The translations under genes were made by a program, and so were the position numbers. 64,000 bases of DNA from Motacilla alba alba (Eukaryota; Chordata; Aves; Passeriformes; Motacillidae). Location: contig NC_052016.1 in the NCBI RefSeq assembly GCF_015832195.1, positions 85,628,547 through 85,692,546 of the forward strand, read 5' to 3'. Positions within the stretch are counted from its first letter, which is position 1, and each line of letters opens with the position of its first letter. The notes beneath the pieces are model-generated. The model made no database searches, was not told the DNA's origin, and saw nothing but the letters and a program-made list of their open reading frames with translations. Positions 26,900-40,850 of this stretch are shown here, piece after piece.

Positions 26900-27816
26900 G
26901 AAGAGGAGGTGAATAAAGGAAATCCATCCCTTGGGGCAATTTCTAAGGAGGCAAGAGCTTCTTTCCTGCCAAGAGCCAGTGTCTTCAAGGATCATGCAGC
27001 ACTCGGTGCCAAATGTTTTATGGCACCACACTCCAGCTGGCAATGGGCTTTGGACCGCAGCTTTGGCAGTGAGAGCAGGGTGAGCTGGCTGCTGTGTTTC
27101 TGAACGTAGCATGGTTCTGATCTCACAACCCTGGCGTGATCCAGAAAGGTACCTCATTGCTTCCTGAGGAGGTTTCACAAGCAGATTAGGTGCCTGGCCA
27201 CATGGGTTGAGATATTTAAAATTAAACACTTATATCCAAAAGACAATCTACCCGGTGCCCATTATTGGTCAGGGAGCTCCTCACAGCTGGGTGAGAAATG
27301 CTGTGCTTTAGTCCTCACCCCTTGTCAGGCTTCAGCAGCCTGGTTTGCCCTGGGTTGGGAGTTTGAATTTGTTTTCAGAGACAGTCTGACTGAGGAGGGA
27401 GAAGTTTGAAGTGAGGTGGGCTGAGAGCTGTTGAAGGGTCGAGAGGTACAGCATGACTTTCCTGGGGAGCCTGGTAAGTGAAGAGGGGCTGAGTGGGGGC
27501 CACATCCTCTACCCCTGGACTGCGGCAGAGACAGGAATGCAAGAGTTATGAGGCCAGGAGGAAGTCAGGCAAGAAGAAACATCAAATAAAAACCTAGGGG
27601 GCAGGGCAGCCAGCCAGAAGAGAGAAGACACCTAGCCAAATACATAAATAATCCTGGGAAGCCAGAGTAGAAGTTAGTAATTCCCCAGTGCCTACAAGCC
27701 TGTGGTAAGGAGCTGAGACTGGATCTTCTGAGGCAAAGGACTGCCTATAGCCATACCCTGTAGAAGACAGCCTCCAGCCACCCTGACCACCTTGCACAGG
27801 GATCTGGATGAAGAAT

Positions 27817-27854
27817 AATTTTTTACTAAAATCATAATTTTTTACTAAAATCAT
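27817..27854. repeat. Perfect 19-bp tandem duplication
   Basis: The 19-mer AATTTTTTACTAAAATCAT occurs twice head-to-tail with no mismatch (27817-27835 and 27836-27854). Confidence 0.95.
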
Positions 27855-30800
27855 ATTTCTGTGCCATTTTTATCCCCAGTGCAATGGCATGGTAAGTTAT
27901 TCCAGTTTGCCTTATTATACAGCCCATCCAGCAAGCAAAGGCAAACATATATTTGAAGAAGCAGAGCCAAGAGAGTGCATTTAGTCTCCATATTGAAGGT
28001 GTCCCAGACTCAGCAAACTTAGTATCTTTAGTTTAACATGGTGTTAAATACAGAACCTACTCAGATAAGAGCCTGGTGCATTAACATCTGAAGAGCTGTG
28101 AACCATAGACAGCACAGTTCTCAAAAAAAATCTTTTCATAGACACACTGAAGTTTTTGGTGGGAATGCTAAGGTACCAAAAAGTAATAATTCTGGAAATG
28201 GGGGTGAGGTTTATTCATTCTTTTCTTAAAGTAATCTGGATAAATGCCAATATTTCACATATCTCTCTAATAAATGGGTGCACCTAAACAAAATTATTCT
28301 CAGAAAGTTTGAAAACTCCACAGCTTGTAACTCCAAAGAGTCAGTGGCTGTGGTCTTCATACCTTAGCCAAGAGAGTACTGAAAGACAACCAAATGTTTG
28401 CTTTTGAGATATATTTCCACATCTGCCAAGTTTCCTATCTCTTTCTTTTTCTGTAATGACATTTTGACACAAAACCCAAAGAATGTCCACCTGAGAAAAA
28501 ATGCTAAATGGCTGAGATGGCAATGAACTGATCTATCTGCTGCAAGAAGGTGATGTATGTCTAAATATCTATCCCCAAAAAGAAGTGGAGACAAAAACTT
28601 TAAAATGGCAAGCCAATGCTCTGTAATTGGCAGGAATCTACTTTGTCACTGACTGTGACAGAGTTTGCAAAACCTATTAAGACATCAGATGTGTAAAGAA
28701 CTAAGAAAAACACATTGTGAGTGTATTTCATGGAACAAAGATCTTATTGCCATAATGCCCTTAAAAATTGTAATACTCTGAAAAGAAGAAATGTTGCAGA
28801 TGCATTAACTTACACCCCTAAGTTTTGAAATAAATTCAGGGACTTAGGCAGACTACAAAAAAAAATCTGTGAAACAACAGAAATAAATGTACTGGAAAAA
28901 CAAAAAGCAAGCTGTAATTTTCTGCAATAATCCACTGTTTCACGTGGGACACACTCTCTGAAGTTAATGGGAATTAAGGTGGATAAACAGAAGGATATGG
29001 CCCAAATTTGATCTACAGGGGGATCTACAAGAGGAAAAGGCCATTTGTAAAGGAATCAGGCTTGAAACACACGCACAGAAAACGCTGCATAGTATGTTTC
29101 TAAATTGATGTTTACTAAACAGTAACTTATCACAGCACAAAGTCGTGATCTAGTCTGTGAGATGTCACAAAGAGATGTGGCCCTTCACTCACTTTCCAGC
29201 TGAGTCAGTGGGGCAGGGCAGGTAACACAGCACTGCCCCATGGACCTGAGGCCCTGGTCAGCGTGGTCCTCAGGAGACACAGCCATGCCCCACATAGGAG
29301 AGAGCTGTGGCAACCTGCCCTTTCTCAATGCAGAGGAAGAACAATAATTCCCTCTTCTCCACAATTTTCAAGGATTGGTGGGTCAGTCATAGCTCAACCA
29401 ATATCCCTTGGGGTATTCATAGATACTTTTCAATAAAGAAGTACTCTGTCAAATGCTACCCTTTTAACTCCTAGCCTTTTATTCCATAGATCAGGATAAA
29501 AAACTGCTTGCAATTTTTGTAGAGAGAAAAAAGAAGAATATTTTGCACTGTCTTGAGACTTGAAGAGTTCTGCATTGTCTTGATCAAAAATCCCATAAAA
29601 TTTTCTTTGAGGGAACTGCAAGAAAGCAGACCTTTGAGTGGAATAGATCAGGAAGATGTATGGAATAAAAGATGGTGATAACATGGGCTACAGCTTTGCT
29701 ACATCAGCTGTGATAACTTATTATTGACATTTGGTCCTTGAAAACATATTTTCTTTTCCACTGCAGGCTAGAAGAATGGACTACAAACAATGTTTAAACA
29801 AAACTGGAGACACAATACTATTTCTTAAGTAAAGCAAATAAGAACAGCTGAGGAAATGAAACATCCAGGTTTAGAGAAAAGCGTGAACTCAATATTCTTT
29901 AAAATATGTTAAAATTGATCTGTCAATTTCTCAGATAGAAGCCCTCAAGCCATCAGAATCCATATAAAATTTAGAATTTAGGAATTGAAGCTAGGAAGGA
30001 TGCAATTCTTGGCCCTTGTGAGGGTTCGATTCTCAGGTTATGAGCACTATAGCTTCAGGTATAATGAGATGTGTATATCACACCAGTAGACGAAGTTTGG
30101 AGCAGAGAGTGAAAAAAAAAGGTGGAAAAGAAAATAGACATTAGAGTAAACTTCAGTTCCATGTGGTAGAAAACTATTTGGACACACAGAAACCATACAG
30201 TCACACCTGTGAATATAAAAACAACAGTGAAAAAGACAAGTTTTCCTTTTTTTTTTTTACAACCCCCTGACTAGAAGATACAGTTTGCATGGGAAACTGC
30301 AGTTGTTCTGGGTTTGTTATGTTCAGGTGAGACTGGTGGTTGCAATCCCTGCTCCTTGTTCCGGGTTGTTTCCAAAACCAGGTGTTCTGGTGATGTCTGG
30401 TGGGTGCAACTGGAGTGGGTCTGTCCCATGGGTGTGGTGGGGTGCCGCATGGAGCCCAGGGCTGGTCATGACCCCTGATGGGTGCTGTCCCATGGGTGCC
30501 AAGAGCCCTTGACACTTAGGGGAATCAGTGAACCCAGGAAAAAACCTCCCCATGGTGCTGGGCCCAGCCCTGGCCGGAGACAGTGCAGAGATGTGGCTGA
30601 GATTGGCCACGGCTGAGCCAAAAGAGAATCCTGTGCCCTGGGTGGAGCTTGTGTGCATGGAGGTCACTGGGAAGACTCACTGTCGAGGAGAGTTGGGGTT
30701 GAAGGTACCCTCAGGGAGCTGACGCAGAAGTCACAAGTCAAACCAGAAGCATTAGTCTGCTCAGGAATTTGAGGCATCCTGGTAAAGATAGTTTCATGGG

Positions 30801-33800
30801 AAGTTATTTGAGCAGAAATGTGCCCTGCTGTTGTCTCTCCACTCAAGCACTTGCTAACGCAGTCCAGGAGATTATTTCTCATTATTTATTATTTCCCATA
30901 ATTAGGAAAGCAGGATCTCTTACATCATCTCAAAGTAACAAATACACCACAGCACTGCTGAAACAGTGTAGGCAAATATTTCCTCACTAGCACACCAATG
31001 CAGGCAAGCTCCAGTTTTCGCCTGGTTGCTGTGGTTCCCAGCTAGAGGACAGTCCACTGCAGCTGTGCAACCCAACACCCAATTCTGTGCGCAGATTCCC
31101 ACTTTCCGCTTTTGAAAACTCAGTCCAGATTTCCTTTCACTCTGGGGCTTCATGAGCTGTGGATGTGTTTTCAAATACCAAACACACTGACTGCATTTTG
31201 GAAGGGTCTCACTGTAAACACTCAATGAGCTTTTCCTGCAAACTTCATTGTTACAAAATTACAAATGACATGGAAATGAAAACAGGTCAAACCAAATTAC
31301 AAACATGCATTTTCTGTTAAGAATCCATTTCTCAATGTATGAACTCATTTTTTGGGAAGTATGCCAAAGCATTGTTTTGAATTTATGTCTATCTCTACCA
31401 ACATGGGATTACAAATACGAAAAAGATGCCAGAACTTATTGTAGGCAGGAGAATGCGGAAATAAGGATAAACTTTTGTTTAAGACTGCTAAACAATATTT
31501 TGTATCTGTGTCTGTTACTGGTTGTATGGGATACTCTGGACATTTTAAATTCAAATCCCTATGGGGTGTGATAAAATGGCTGGTATTGTAAAATGCTAAC
31601 AATCCAAGTAGCACACATCCAACAGGTAAGAAAGATACCCTTTAATGGCACAGTCATTTGCAAGGAGCCCTCATTAGAGGCTGGTAATGTCCTGCTCCTT
31701 GTAGGCATACATTCATCATCTGATTCACTGTTGTGTCATATGGCTGTGAAGACCATGGCCTGACTACTTCCCGTCCTTCCTAGGCCAAAAGTTGCTGCTG
31801 TTCCATCTTCCAAACTGGACACTTAATGTTTCTCATGGAGCAGAAGTCCTTCATTGGCTCTGGACTATTTGTGAGTTCTAACTCCTTGTAATATATATAC
31901 AGTCATTTATTTGAAATGTCCCTAACTCCTTAAGAATATTTCACCTAAATATTGTACGTTGTCAAGAAAAGGACTAATATACTAAAAATATCTGTTTTCA
32001 GAAGCTGAAAACTGCAAAAATACCTGCTGACACATTTTTCCTGGGGATGCTTTAAGCAACTCAAAAGCAAATTTAATTAGAATGTTGTAAATTGGAATGA
32101 CTCTACTGATAGCAATTGAGTTCTTGTTTCAGTGTAATTGGTATAAAAAACTTTTTTCTGCCTTCCAAATAATTTTTTTTTCAAAGTGGAACTACCATGA
32201 CTACAAAAACAGAAGTAGAGGAGTAGGTGGAATGAGACAGTCTAGACTATACATTACAAACTCCTGTGGAAGGAGAGGTTAGACTACGAGAGACTACTCG
32301 TGTGATGGCATTATTTGCAGAAGGCTGCTGTTGACACCATAACATTAAGCATGGCTGAAGTAATCCTCCAAGTCTAATGCAAAAAATTTCACTTCCCTTG
32401 AGGTCTATTTCTATAAAGGTGACACTGCAGGATGCCTGCAGTGGGGGGACAATATCACCATCACAGTATCAGTCTCACTAGCACCTTTCTCAGATAAAAA
32501 ATACCTGCCCCTGTTGTTCAGAAAACTGATACAAGTAATCAGTAAATCACCAAACAGTAAATTCATTTAAGCAAAGCAGCTGGTGCTGTGGTTTGAGGTG
32601 TAGAAGAGTTGTAAAACACATACCTGCCTCTTCCTACAACTGTAAAAGGGCTCAGCGCTGGACAGAAATCTCTCAGAGGGTAATGGAGAGATGGATTTGA
32701 GCCAGGCCGCAGCATGAAGGGATGGAGTGGCAAGGGCTGTAGTGGCTGGGCCATCATGACACAGAGCTGTGTCCACCTCCAGGTGCTGAGGAGCTGCGCT
32801 GTCACCTGCCTCTGAGCTATTCCTGAAGCTTCCCTGCAGCTCAGGTCTTCAAGGTGTGTGGGATCCATCCTGCAGTCTCCAGCCCCAGGCAAGTCTGGGT
32901 GCAGGACTCACAGGATCACAGTACTTGGTAGTCTAAGAGGGGACATTTTAAGGAGGGAGGTGTTCTCTTGTGTTTATTGAAATACTACCCTGCAGCATTT
33001 ATTATACAGCTATATGCACTACATCAAGCAAAATAATATAATAACTACTTTATGTAATACACAACAAGTAACAATTTGGTATTTCCTACAGGCTTTCTTG
33101 TCAAAACCTCTAGCTGATTTGTACTTTATACTCTCTGTTCACAAAATAAAGTCATGGTGTTGGCCTGAGCTGTTTTAGGATAAAATAGCCAGCATTTATA
33201 TTATATTTTTAAATGTTACATGCTGTTTTGGTTAATAAGTCATGATCTCTATTAGTGAGGGCATGACAAAAACTAGCCAAGCCTCTGCTGTACAAGAGTA
33301 CTGCACTGCACATCTGCTCAGCAAGCACCAAACATTTTTTATGTACTTCACAAAAGGATAATATTTTTCTTTTAGCAACATTTTTTTGCTTTGGCCAGAG
33401 TGATTTTTGCTTCATTATCCTGCTGGTATTTTGATATTCATAAACAAGTCTCAAAACAGTTTTAAAACCTGATTTAAAGGAGTAGTTCAGCAGTAGAAAA
33501 CAACAGAGCCTCTGTCTACATATATCTTCTGCAGCATTCAGCCTCTTCCCTGAGGTGTTGGACTTCAGACACATTTTATTAACATTCTGGAGTTGTACCC
33601 TCCTGACTAACCAGCCATTAGCTGGCTCACTGATCCTTAACTGCAGATCACTTTCTCTCTTATATAGGCTGCATTTCCCTTAGGTTCCAAAATAATTAGT
33701 CTCCCGGCTATGGATGTGATTTCTGTTTAAAGGAAAGCAGAAGAAGCACCTCAGCCACTGCTGGCAAGCATCTTTATTCATGCTAAGCTCCTTCTCTGGT

Positions 33801-35564
33801 TGATATTCACAGAGCACAAGATTCTAATTCTACTTAATAATTAGACTAATACCAGACATACTTACATTTGCCTTCCAGAGCAATTTTCGACACAGTAAGC
33901 AGGGAGTTGCATGCACAGAGCTCCCATAGCAACATGTTATTGTTAACCAAAGTTGTGTGCACAGCTCCATGTGCTAAAAATTCACCAAGGACCAATTCAG
34001 CTGTCAGATACACAGGGGCAACTCCCACGGGATGTCAGTGGAAGGCTCAGAGGGCAGAACAACCTTATAAAAATATAATATTATGCTATGATAATAATCA
34101 CCCAAAACTCTGCTTGGTCAATACTGTGAGCTGACCTGTTTTGGATTGCTGAGATAAATCCCTGTGCTCTCTCTTCTGCCAGAGCTGAATATAAGGGCAC
34201 TGCCACTATAAAAGATTTGACTACTGTTTGTTAAAATATGCTCCAGGTGTGATACCTGTATACTAAGGAAGTATCGGTGCATCTTGATGAATTGTGACTG
34301 CAAGCATCACTTTGGACAACTGAAATAGAAAACAACTGCTCTTTATTTCAGACTACTAAAAAAAATACTGCAAGTGATGTCAGAAGGAGACAAGATAAGC
34401 TCAATGCAAATATTCACCACATAAAACAATAAAAATATTTTCTCACATAGTATATACTGACCTCTTCATTTAGGAAAGGAGGACAAAAGGCAATAAAATT
34501 GCTGTGCCTGAGGAGTCACTTTTGCATAGAGTCACGAAAGTCTAGTGGACTTTCCCTAAGCATTTAAGAGTCACTGTTTGAGTTGATTTGTTTTGATTGC
34601 CTTTTAATCATATTATGCCTTCTGATTTGGCCTCCTATTTATTGAATATGTCAAAAGCAATTGGAGCTGTAATAGACTAAAGAAATTTTACAGAAAGAAC
34701 AGATATCTAGTAAGTAACTTCTGCTTCTCATACTTCCTGCACTGCATAACTTTAGTGACTCTGGGAACATGTTTTAGCTCAGGTTACTGGACATCATGAA
34801 CCAATGAGAACAAACACAATAAGTGGTAGCTCCCCATAGAAAGTACTGAGTGAATTCAGCTCCCCTGCACCCATACACAGAGCTATGAGAGCTATTCCCC
34901 TCCTCATGTTTGCATCTTCCTAAGGTAGGCAGGACTAGGCTTCCTCTGTCCCTCGCCAAGACTCCTCTGAGTGAGAGGCTCTGTGCTGCTGCAAGTCCAA
35001 TTACATCTGCCATTTCTAGGTGCCTTCTTGTATCACAGTCAATCATAGCTGTAAATGCTGAGATTCATCTTACCTTACCTGCAAATACAGCAATGTAATG
35101 TATAACAGCAGCCTGACTTTTGCAAAAGTAACCTGGAAAATAACATTTTCTTTTAGAGACAGACTCAGTCCTCTGACCGATCTACTTCATAAAAGGATGA
35201 CTGTTTTTCAGTCAAGCACATGAAGCCAGGGAGGGAGCCTTCTTAATTCCCTGGGAGGGGAGTACTTGGGCAATCTGCATATTTACTTTCTTTCCCCTCT
35301 TATTTTATTGGATTCCATCTTCCTTGATAAGTCATTCTAAAATGTACATTTCAGGCATTTACTTTGATCTGTTTTCCTGGTTATTAAATTGCCAGTCTTT
35401 AAACTGACAATTTAAAATAATCTTAATTAAGACAACCTCCCCAAACTTCAAATACTGGTTTTGAATTCTAGTGTGAAGAGAATGAATAATGATTCTCTGA
35501 GTATTCACTTTAACACTATCTACTTCTCCCACACAAGGAAATTGATTTTCTCACCTGTCATGTT

Positions 35565-35690
35565 AACTAAGGGCACAATCCTGCAGATTCTTCCTTCTGC
35601 AAATCGGTCTTAGTCAGAGAGCAATTCACTGGAACTAATTACAAGATTTGCTCACGTGAATAAGGATGGCCTGGATAAGATCATTTGGAT
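35565..35690. mobile_element. Possible relic of an ancient amniote interspersed repeat
   Basis: The succession GGGCACAATCCTGCAG, then a stretch with ACTGGAACTA, then GCTCACGTGAATAAGGATGG resembles the tail of an old repeat common in reptiles and birds (CR1/L3-like, as I recall it). It is strongly diverged; family assignment is uncertain. Confidence 0.25.
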
Positions 35691-37559
35691 AAATGTGCAA
35701 ATGTGTAAGTGCACTGACTAAGCCTGTGCCATGACCATTTCATACATGCTGATGCTTAAGAAGCTCTCCTTTGTGAAACAGTAACTGCAGTTCACATAGG
35801 AAGTGGAAATAAAGCTTTTTACAGGTTGAAATAAAAATAATTATCATGGACACATAGATATATGCAGAGAATTGCTTTCAATCTGTATCTGAGTAATTTA
35901 TGATTGGATCATCTGACTGTAAAACATATTTAAAAACCAGCAATACTTTATTTTAACTAACTACAGACATTGTGTTCTGTGCTATTATGACACTTACAGA
36001 ATATTTAGACAAGAGCTTATGAGCAACTGTGACAGTCAGGAGAATATGAAAAATATGTAATTTGAATGCCCAACTACAAATAGTCTACAGAGGCTGTGAA
36101 ACAATTTTACATTACTATGTTTACCTCAGTCTTTTATATTTACATATTGGAATGTATATTGGAGGGTTTAATTGTGAGGTTGTCAAAAGTAAAAGCACTT
36201 TTAGAAAACCAAACTATGCCATATTACAGGAGGAAAAAAAATTCAAGTCTTTTGTTCAAATGGAAATACAGAAAACAACATGTTGTTTAAGCAGGATTTT
36301 ATTTTCTTCTACTCAAGTGATGAAGAGGCTTTTGTAAAGAAAGGCTTTCATCTTACATATGCAGTACTCCATCACAACATAATTACCCTAATTTGTATTC
36401 CACTGTAGAAATAGGCTTTTTCAGCTTAAACAAATTAAGCAACAATCACTAAGTGTACATGACCGGCATTCTTTCAAGTAACCTGTTATCAGCTCTGGCT
36501 ACAGCTTTATCTTGATAAAATGGAAATCCTTTTTGATTTTCCTACTTTCCCAGCCCGCCCACCCCAGGATTAAGCCAGTCAGATTGCCTAGAGAGGCACC
36601 ATGATTCACTGGCTGGAGAAAGGGATGGTGCATCCAGAGATTATTTCCTATAGCTTCACTAAATCATTATGTGATCTGGGTCAAATCCTGACTGCCTTTA
36701 GGCCCCTGTTTAGGAGAGAGCCTAAGTACACACTTAACTCTGCACATGTGCTGCATGTGCTCCCTGCTGAATAGAGGCTGTTCTGCTGCTCTTTTCCTCT
36801 GGCTTTGGCTGATATTATGTGTCCTGAAGGATGACAGGACAAGCTCCATCTGTATTTATATTGCTTGTCCTTTAGCTGTGTAACTGTGGATTTCCCTGCT
36901 GTTTGTACACATTCTTCTAAATATTAATCTCACTCTGACCTGGTGGATCACTTCAGCGAGGCTCTGCCTTCATCACCTTCTCCTCCTCAGTTCCTCCAGG
37001 GATGACCAGGGTATCTTCCCCACTCCTGGATCTGGATGAGATAAAGTCCCACTGGTGCTCTTTTTACAAGGTATAGCTGTGGAAATGGCATCTGGCTTCA
37101 CGTGGGCTTGTTAAGACACTTTTATAAAAAACCCCCCAAAAAACAACGGCAAAAAAGAGAAGAAATAAGGCCATTCCAGAGGTAGGGTAGGAGGATAGAG
37201 ATACCTGTCTGCTCACGAGGCAGTAGTTGCTAGAATTTGGACATTTCCCAAGGGAATAAAACGATCTTCCTTCAACCCTAAAGGAGGCTGATCCACCACA
37301 CAGAAACCTTTACAAAGTAGGTAGCTCTCAGCAGGAATGAGATGAATGGGAAGAGAATGTACCTAGCTCCAAAGAGTGGGAACTGTCGCTGCTTCTCCTG
37401 AACTGCTGGAGAAACAGCACATTCGTTGTGATCTTCTCTGACACAGCTGAGATCAGCTGTCAGAAATATGAGAATTAGTGGTGACAGCTGGGGAATGCTA
37501 CCTTCCCCAGAGTTTTCCATCTCCCTCTCTTTCCCAGCCATCCTTTGCAGACTTCCCTT

Positions 37560-38150
37560 TCTCCTACAATCCCTACAGAGTGTCAGAGAGGAGCAATCTC
37601 AAGGCTGCTTCATGAGGGAAGGTGAGCTGAGGATGATCAGAGTACAGGCATGGCAGTGCCCTCACTGTTAGGTGAGCAGAGCAAGAGTTTTGAAGGCAAC
37701 AGGTCTCATCAACAGTCCAGCAAGCTGAAATGGGGCTCCTGAACACGGGCAGAGGGTGTGGATTCATGAGTCTTTAGGGGAGGAGGCATGGAAAAGGGGG
37801 TGAGTTTTCAGGGATCATGTCAACCAGGAGCTGAGAGTGGACACAGCCCAAGTGAGGCAGTCCCACAGCAGCCCAGAGGGGCCATGACAGCAATAGGTCC
37901 CACTGACAGTCCAACCCTCATCAGGCAGAGACAAGGTCATGAGTTGGGTCCAAGGTCAACCCAGAAAATCTGAACAATAATTTAGGAACAGGCAGCTCAG
38001 AGCAGGCCCAATGAGCAAGACCTGAGTTGAAAAGAGGTAACTGAGCTGATGACATGGGTGCAATGAGGATGACCAGGACAATTAGGGCCCCATCACAGCC
38101 TTGCCTTGTCACAAATCTGGACCATGGATAGAATAGAGAAGAACCTTCTT
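37560..38150. other. Repeat-like non-coding block beside the LTR
   Basis: Moderately GC-rich block without a believable gene, directly left of the LTR at 38201. The phrase CAACAGTCCA/TGACAGTCCA occurs at two places (near 37711 and 37906), suggesting a degraded repeat. Whether it belongs to the same retroelement cannot be decided. Confidence 0.3.
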
Positions 38151-38200
38151 TTTCTTAGAAAATGCAGAGAGAGCGAGCAAGTAGTGGTTGTAGTGCTCAG

Positions 38201-38623
38201 TGTTTAACATCTTATTTGTGCTCAGGAGTTCCTGAAATTAATATATAGCAACTCTGAGAATGGCCCTGAAGAGGGGAGAGAATGATGAGGAAGACTCTAT
38301 CTTATCAGAAGGCTAATTAAGTACTTTATTACACTATATATACATCTAAAACTGAATCTGCCATGCACTCACTCTTGCTCGCACTGCTCACACTGCACTT
38401 CTCCTGATTGTCCTGTGACTGTCAGCAGACAGTCCTGACACAGACACACTCTTGGCCCTGATAGGCCAAGGGAACAAAACATCCTCACTTTGGGTAAACA
38501 ATCTCCATGTTGCACTCCACTTCAGCACAACACAGGCACAGCAAGCGAGATAAGAATTGTGTTTTCCTTCTTCTCTGCTTGTCTCACAGCTTCTCTCTGT
38601 TCAGAAGGCATGTGAATACCACA
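38201..38623 (-). mobile_element. Solo LTR of a songbird-type ERVL endogenous retrovirus
   Basis: Read on the - strand it begins TGTGGTATTCACATG and ends TTAAACA, so it has TG...CA termini over about 423 bp. An AATAAA poly(A) signal (about 38326-38331 complement) is followed by AGCCTTCTGATAAGATAGAG, a segment typical of abundant songbird ERVL LTRs as I recall them; ATTCTTATCTC and TTGTTCCCTTGGCC also fit. No internal gag/pol sequence or second LTR is present, so it is a solo LTR left by recombination. A clear target-site duplication was not found, so edges may be off by some bases. Confidence 0.6.
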
Positions 38624-38656
38624 TTAATATCTCAAAATCTGGTCTTTGTTAACTCC

Positions 38657-38707
38657 ACCCTTTGAACTACCAAAATCCAGTTAACCCTTTGAACTACCAA
38701 AATCCAG
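38657..38707. repeat. Perfect 24-bp direct repeat, 27-bp period
   Basis: A 24-bp unit beginning ACCCTTTGAAC and ending AAAATCCAG occurs at 38657-38680 and 38684-38707 with 3 bp between copies. It begins just 33 bp beyond the end of the LTR. Confidence 0.95.
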
Positions 38708-38709
38708 CA

Positions 38710-40850
38710 CTTTCTAGCACCTTATAGTGAATGCATTGTCCTCCCTTATCATCGCTGGATCCAAGGAGGAATATGAAACTGTAGGCATTGGGAAATTCAT
38801 ACCAGAGAAAAGTTGTAAAGACTTAGGGGGCTTAAATACACTTAATAGGCAAAGTAAGGACCTGCCAGGAGTATCTTCATGCTTGATATTGGGATTATTA
38901 CCTGTGTGTCATATGTTGTGAGAGAAGATATGTATATATATGTATATAGAGAAGATACTATTTGTTCCGAGGAAAATGGGATGGGAAAATCTCACACAGT
39001 AGACACCCCTTTGTGTCAGAGAGCTGTGACTAAATGAATATGCTGTTTGACCTTAAGATTCACCTTCATGAATTCTTTTTTACAAGTTTGAAATTTCCAG
39101 TGCTTCCATCAGAAATCGGAGAAGATGGGTAAGAACATATGTCTTTGCTGCAATAGCAAGACAAGTTGTAAGCCACTGGAGATGGTTTCAATTGCCAGTT
39201 CTGGCTGCCACTATCAGGAACAGAGCTAAACAAATACTTTCTCTCATGCCTGTTCCCCTTTCCTCCCTCGGTGTTTCATTTCCATCTCTGTAGTCAGGGG
39301 TATGGTTGCACTATGTACCCAAGAAGAAAGCTTCTTTTCCTTTTGATCAAACCAACCTGCCTCTCTTGCTCCAAGCTTTCATGCCATGGCTGGAATCCAA
39401 ATAAATGATGTAGCCCTGTTGAATTTTTTGCCTCTTTTAAGGAATTCCATCATCTCCTTTAGCCTGTCCATGCCCAGGAGTAGCAAATTCTAAAAGCAAT
39501 CTTAAATTTAAATGTACCATTCTGTTTACTGAGCAGTGAACCTTCAGGCAATAAATACTACAGCAGGAATTCACCAGGACTCTGTTAGGGCTTGACAGCT
39601 CCGACAGCCATTGCGCAAATCTTTGTTAGTACTGACAACATGCACTTTTTTTTTCAACCAAATGAATTACAAATTTGTTTTTAATCTTTGGGGTTACTTC
39701 TAATGCCTTAGAAAGGATCCAAAGCTGTTTAAAACTGTATTCACATTACAAGCAGGCAGTAAATGTCAGACTACTAGGCAAGCCCATTGTCACTCAACAT
39801 GAACAGAGAAGCACAGAGAACCACAGACAAGCAACTCAGCAAAACTTTTGTCCATGAACTAGAGTTCTTTAATGCATTTCACACACAACAAATGCTCTGG
39901 ACCTCTCTGGTTTTAAAAGTCACTTCCCTGGTTCCCAGACAGATGACCCGCCCATCACGCAGAACCTCTAGAGGCATCATGCAGGTGCTAAACAGCAGTC
40001 CTAACGATCATATGATTGTGTTAACTTTTCCCTGGTCCTACAACTGTGACAGCTCCAGCAGTTGTTTAGCAAGGTTCCAAGCACAAGCTAATTTCTATAC
40101 AATGGGGTGAATAACTCTGAGCTCATATTTGCTCAGACTTGTATAGCCATCATGGTTATCCTGGTTTTGTAACACCCTTGTCCCAAGGCTCCAGAAGAGA
40201 ATATAAGATCTTTACATTAGCACAGTCTGAGTTCTTCCCAGACTACGAGTCTCTTCCAGTATTTCATTAAGGTGGCATTTACTTCCAGGCTACACTGGAA
40301 TACGTTTTTTGGTTCTTTTTGGCTTCTCTCTGTGAATTTCAGATTTTCATCCTTTTCCTCCTTAAAGAACTCTCTGGATCTCTGCTACTTTGATGCAGTC
40401 TTGCAGAGCCCTTCAGTCCACTAAATCAATGAAAAACCACAATTCCCACAGAGACATCACTTCTCTGTGTCAAAGCAGATGAGATTCCTGTGCTAATCTC
40501 GTAAGAAATTTCATTAAGTGGTATCACTTCATCACATCCAAGTGAGATGCCTTCCTGAAATGTGCCATTTAGGGTTGCACCTCAAGAGCTGCTTGGAATT
40601 ATCTGATAGGTGTTCTGCTTCCCAGTCTTTGCCTGCCCTCCCTGCTGCAGGCTCTGTGCCGACTCCAGCTAGGCTGGGAGCAGATGGAGCTTAACTCCTG
40701 GTTTTTACATCATGCTTCTGTCAATGGGCTTCTAAAATCCTGAGGATGTGAAAAAAAGTTAGAAGTTGTGTTTGATCCAAATCATCAGAGTGGAGGAAGC
40801 CAGACTGGGTCCCCAAGACAAAAGGACTTTCACTGCTAATGTGTGAGCTC
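38710..40850. other. AT-rich intergenic sequence
   Basis: Only short, stop-limited frames; includes a TATATG stretch at 38930-38948. Nothing else recognised. Confidence 0.6.

Larger units (their letters stand above)
19340..37500. other. AT-rich intergenic desert between ZIC2 and PCCA
   Basis: About 18 kb with only short, stop-dense frames. Visible content: poly-A/T tracts (24307-24318, 24376-24392, 26879-26899, 30248-30259), a perfect 2x19 bp duplication (27817-27854), GC-richer islands at 22560-22760, 27240-27560, 29160-29340 and 30290-30720, and possible old interspersed repeat relics near 28930-29010 and 35565-35690. No exon of a recognisable protein, RNA gene or intact transposon was seen. 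Confidence 0.6.

Noticed and set aside
26843..27229. 128-codon - strand frame
   Set aside because: Includes the complement of a poly-A tract (poly-Phe) and shows no domain; chance frame.
30323..30667. 114-codon - strand and smaller + strand frames
   Set aside because: Pro/Thr/His-rich frames in a locally GC-richer block with short internal repeats (CTGTCCCATGGGTG twice); no homology recognised.
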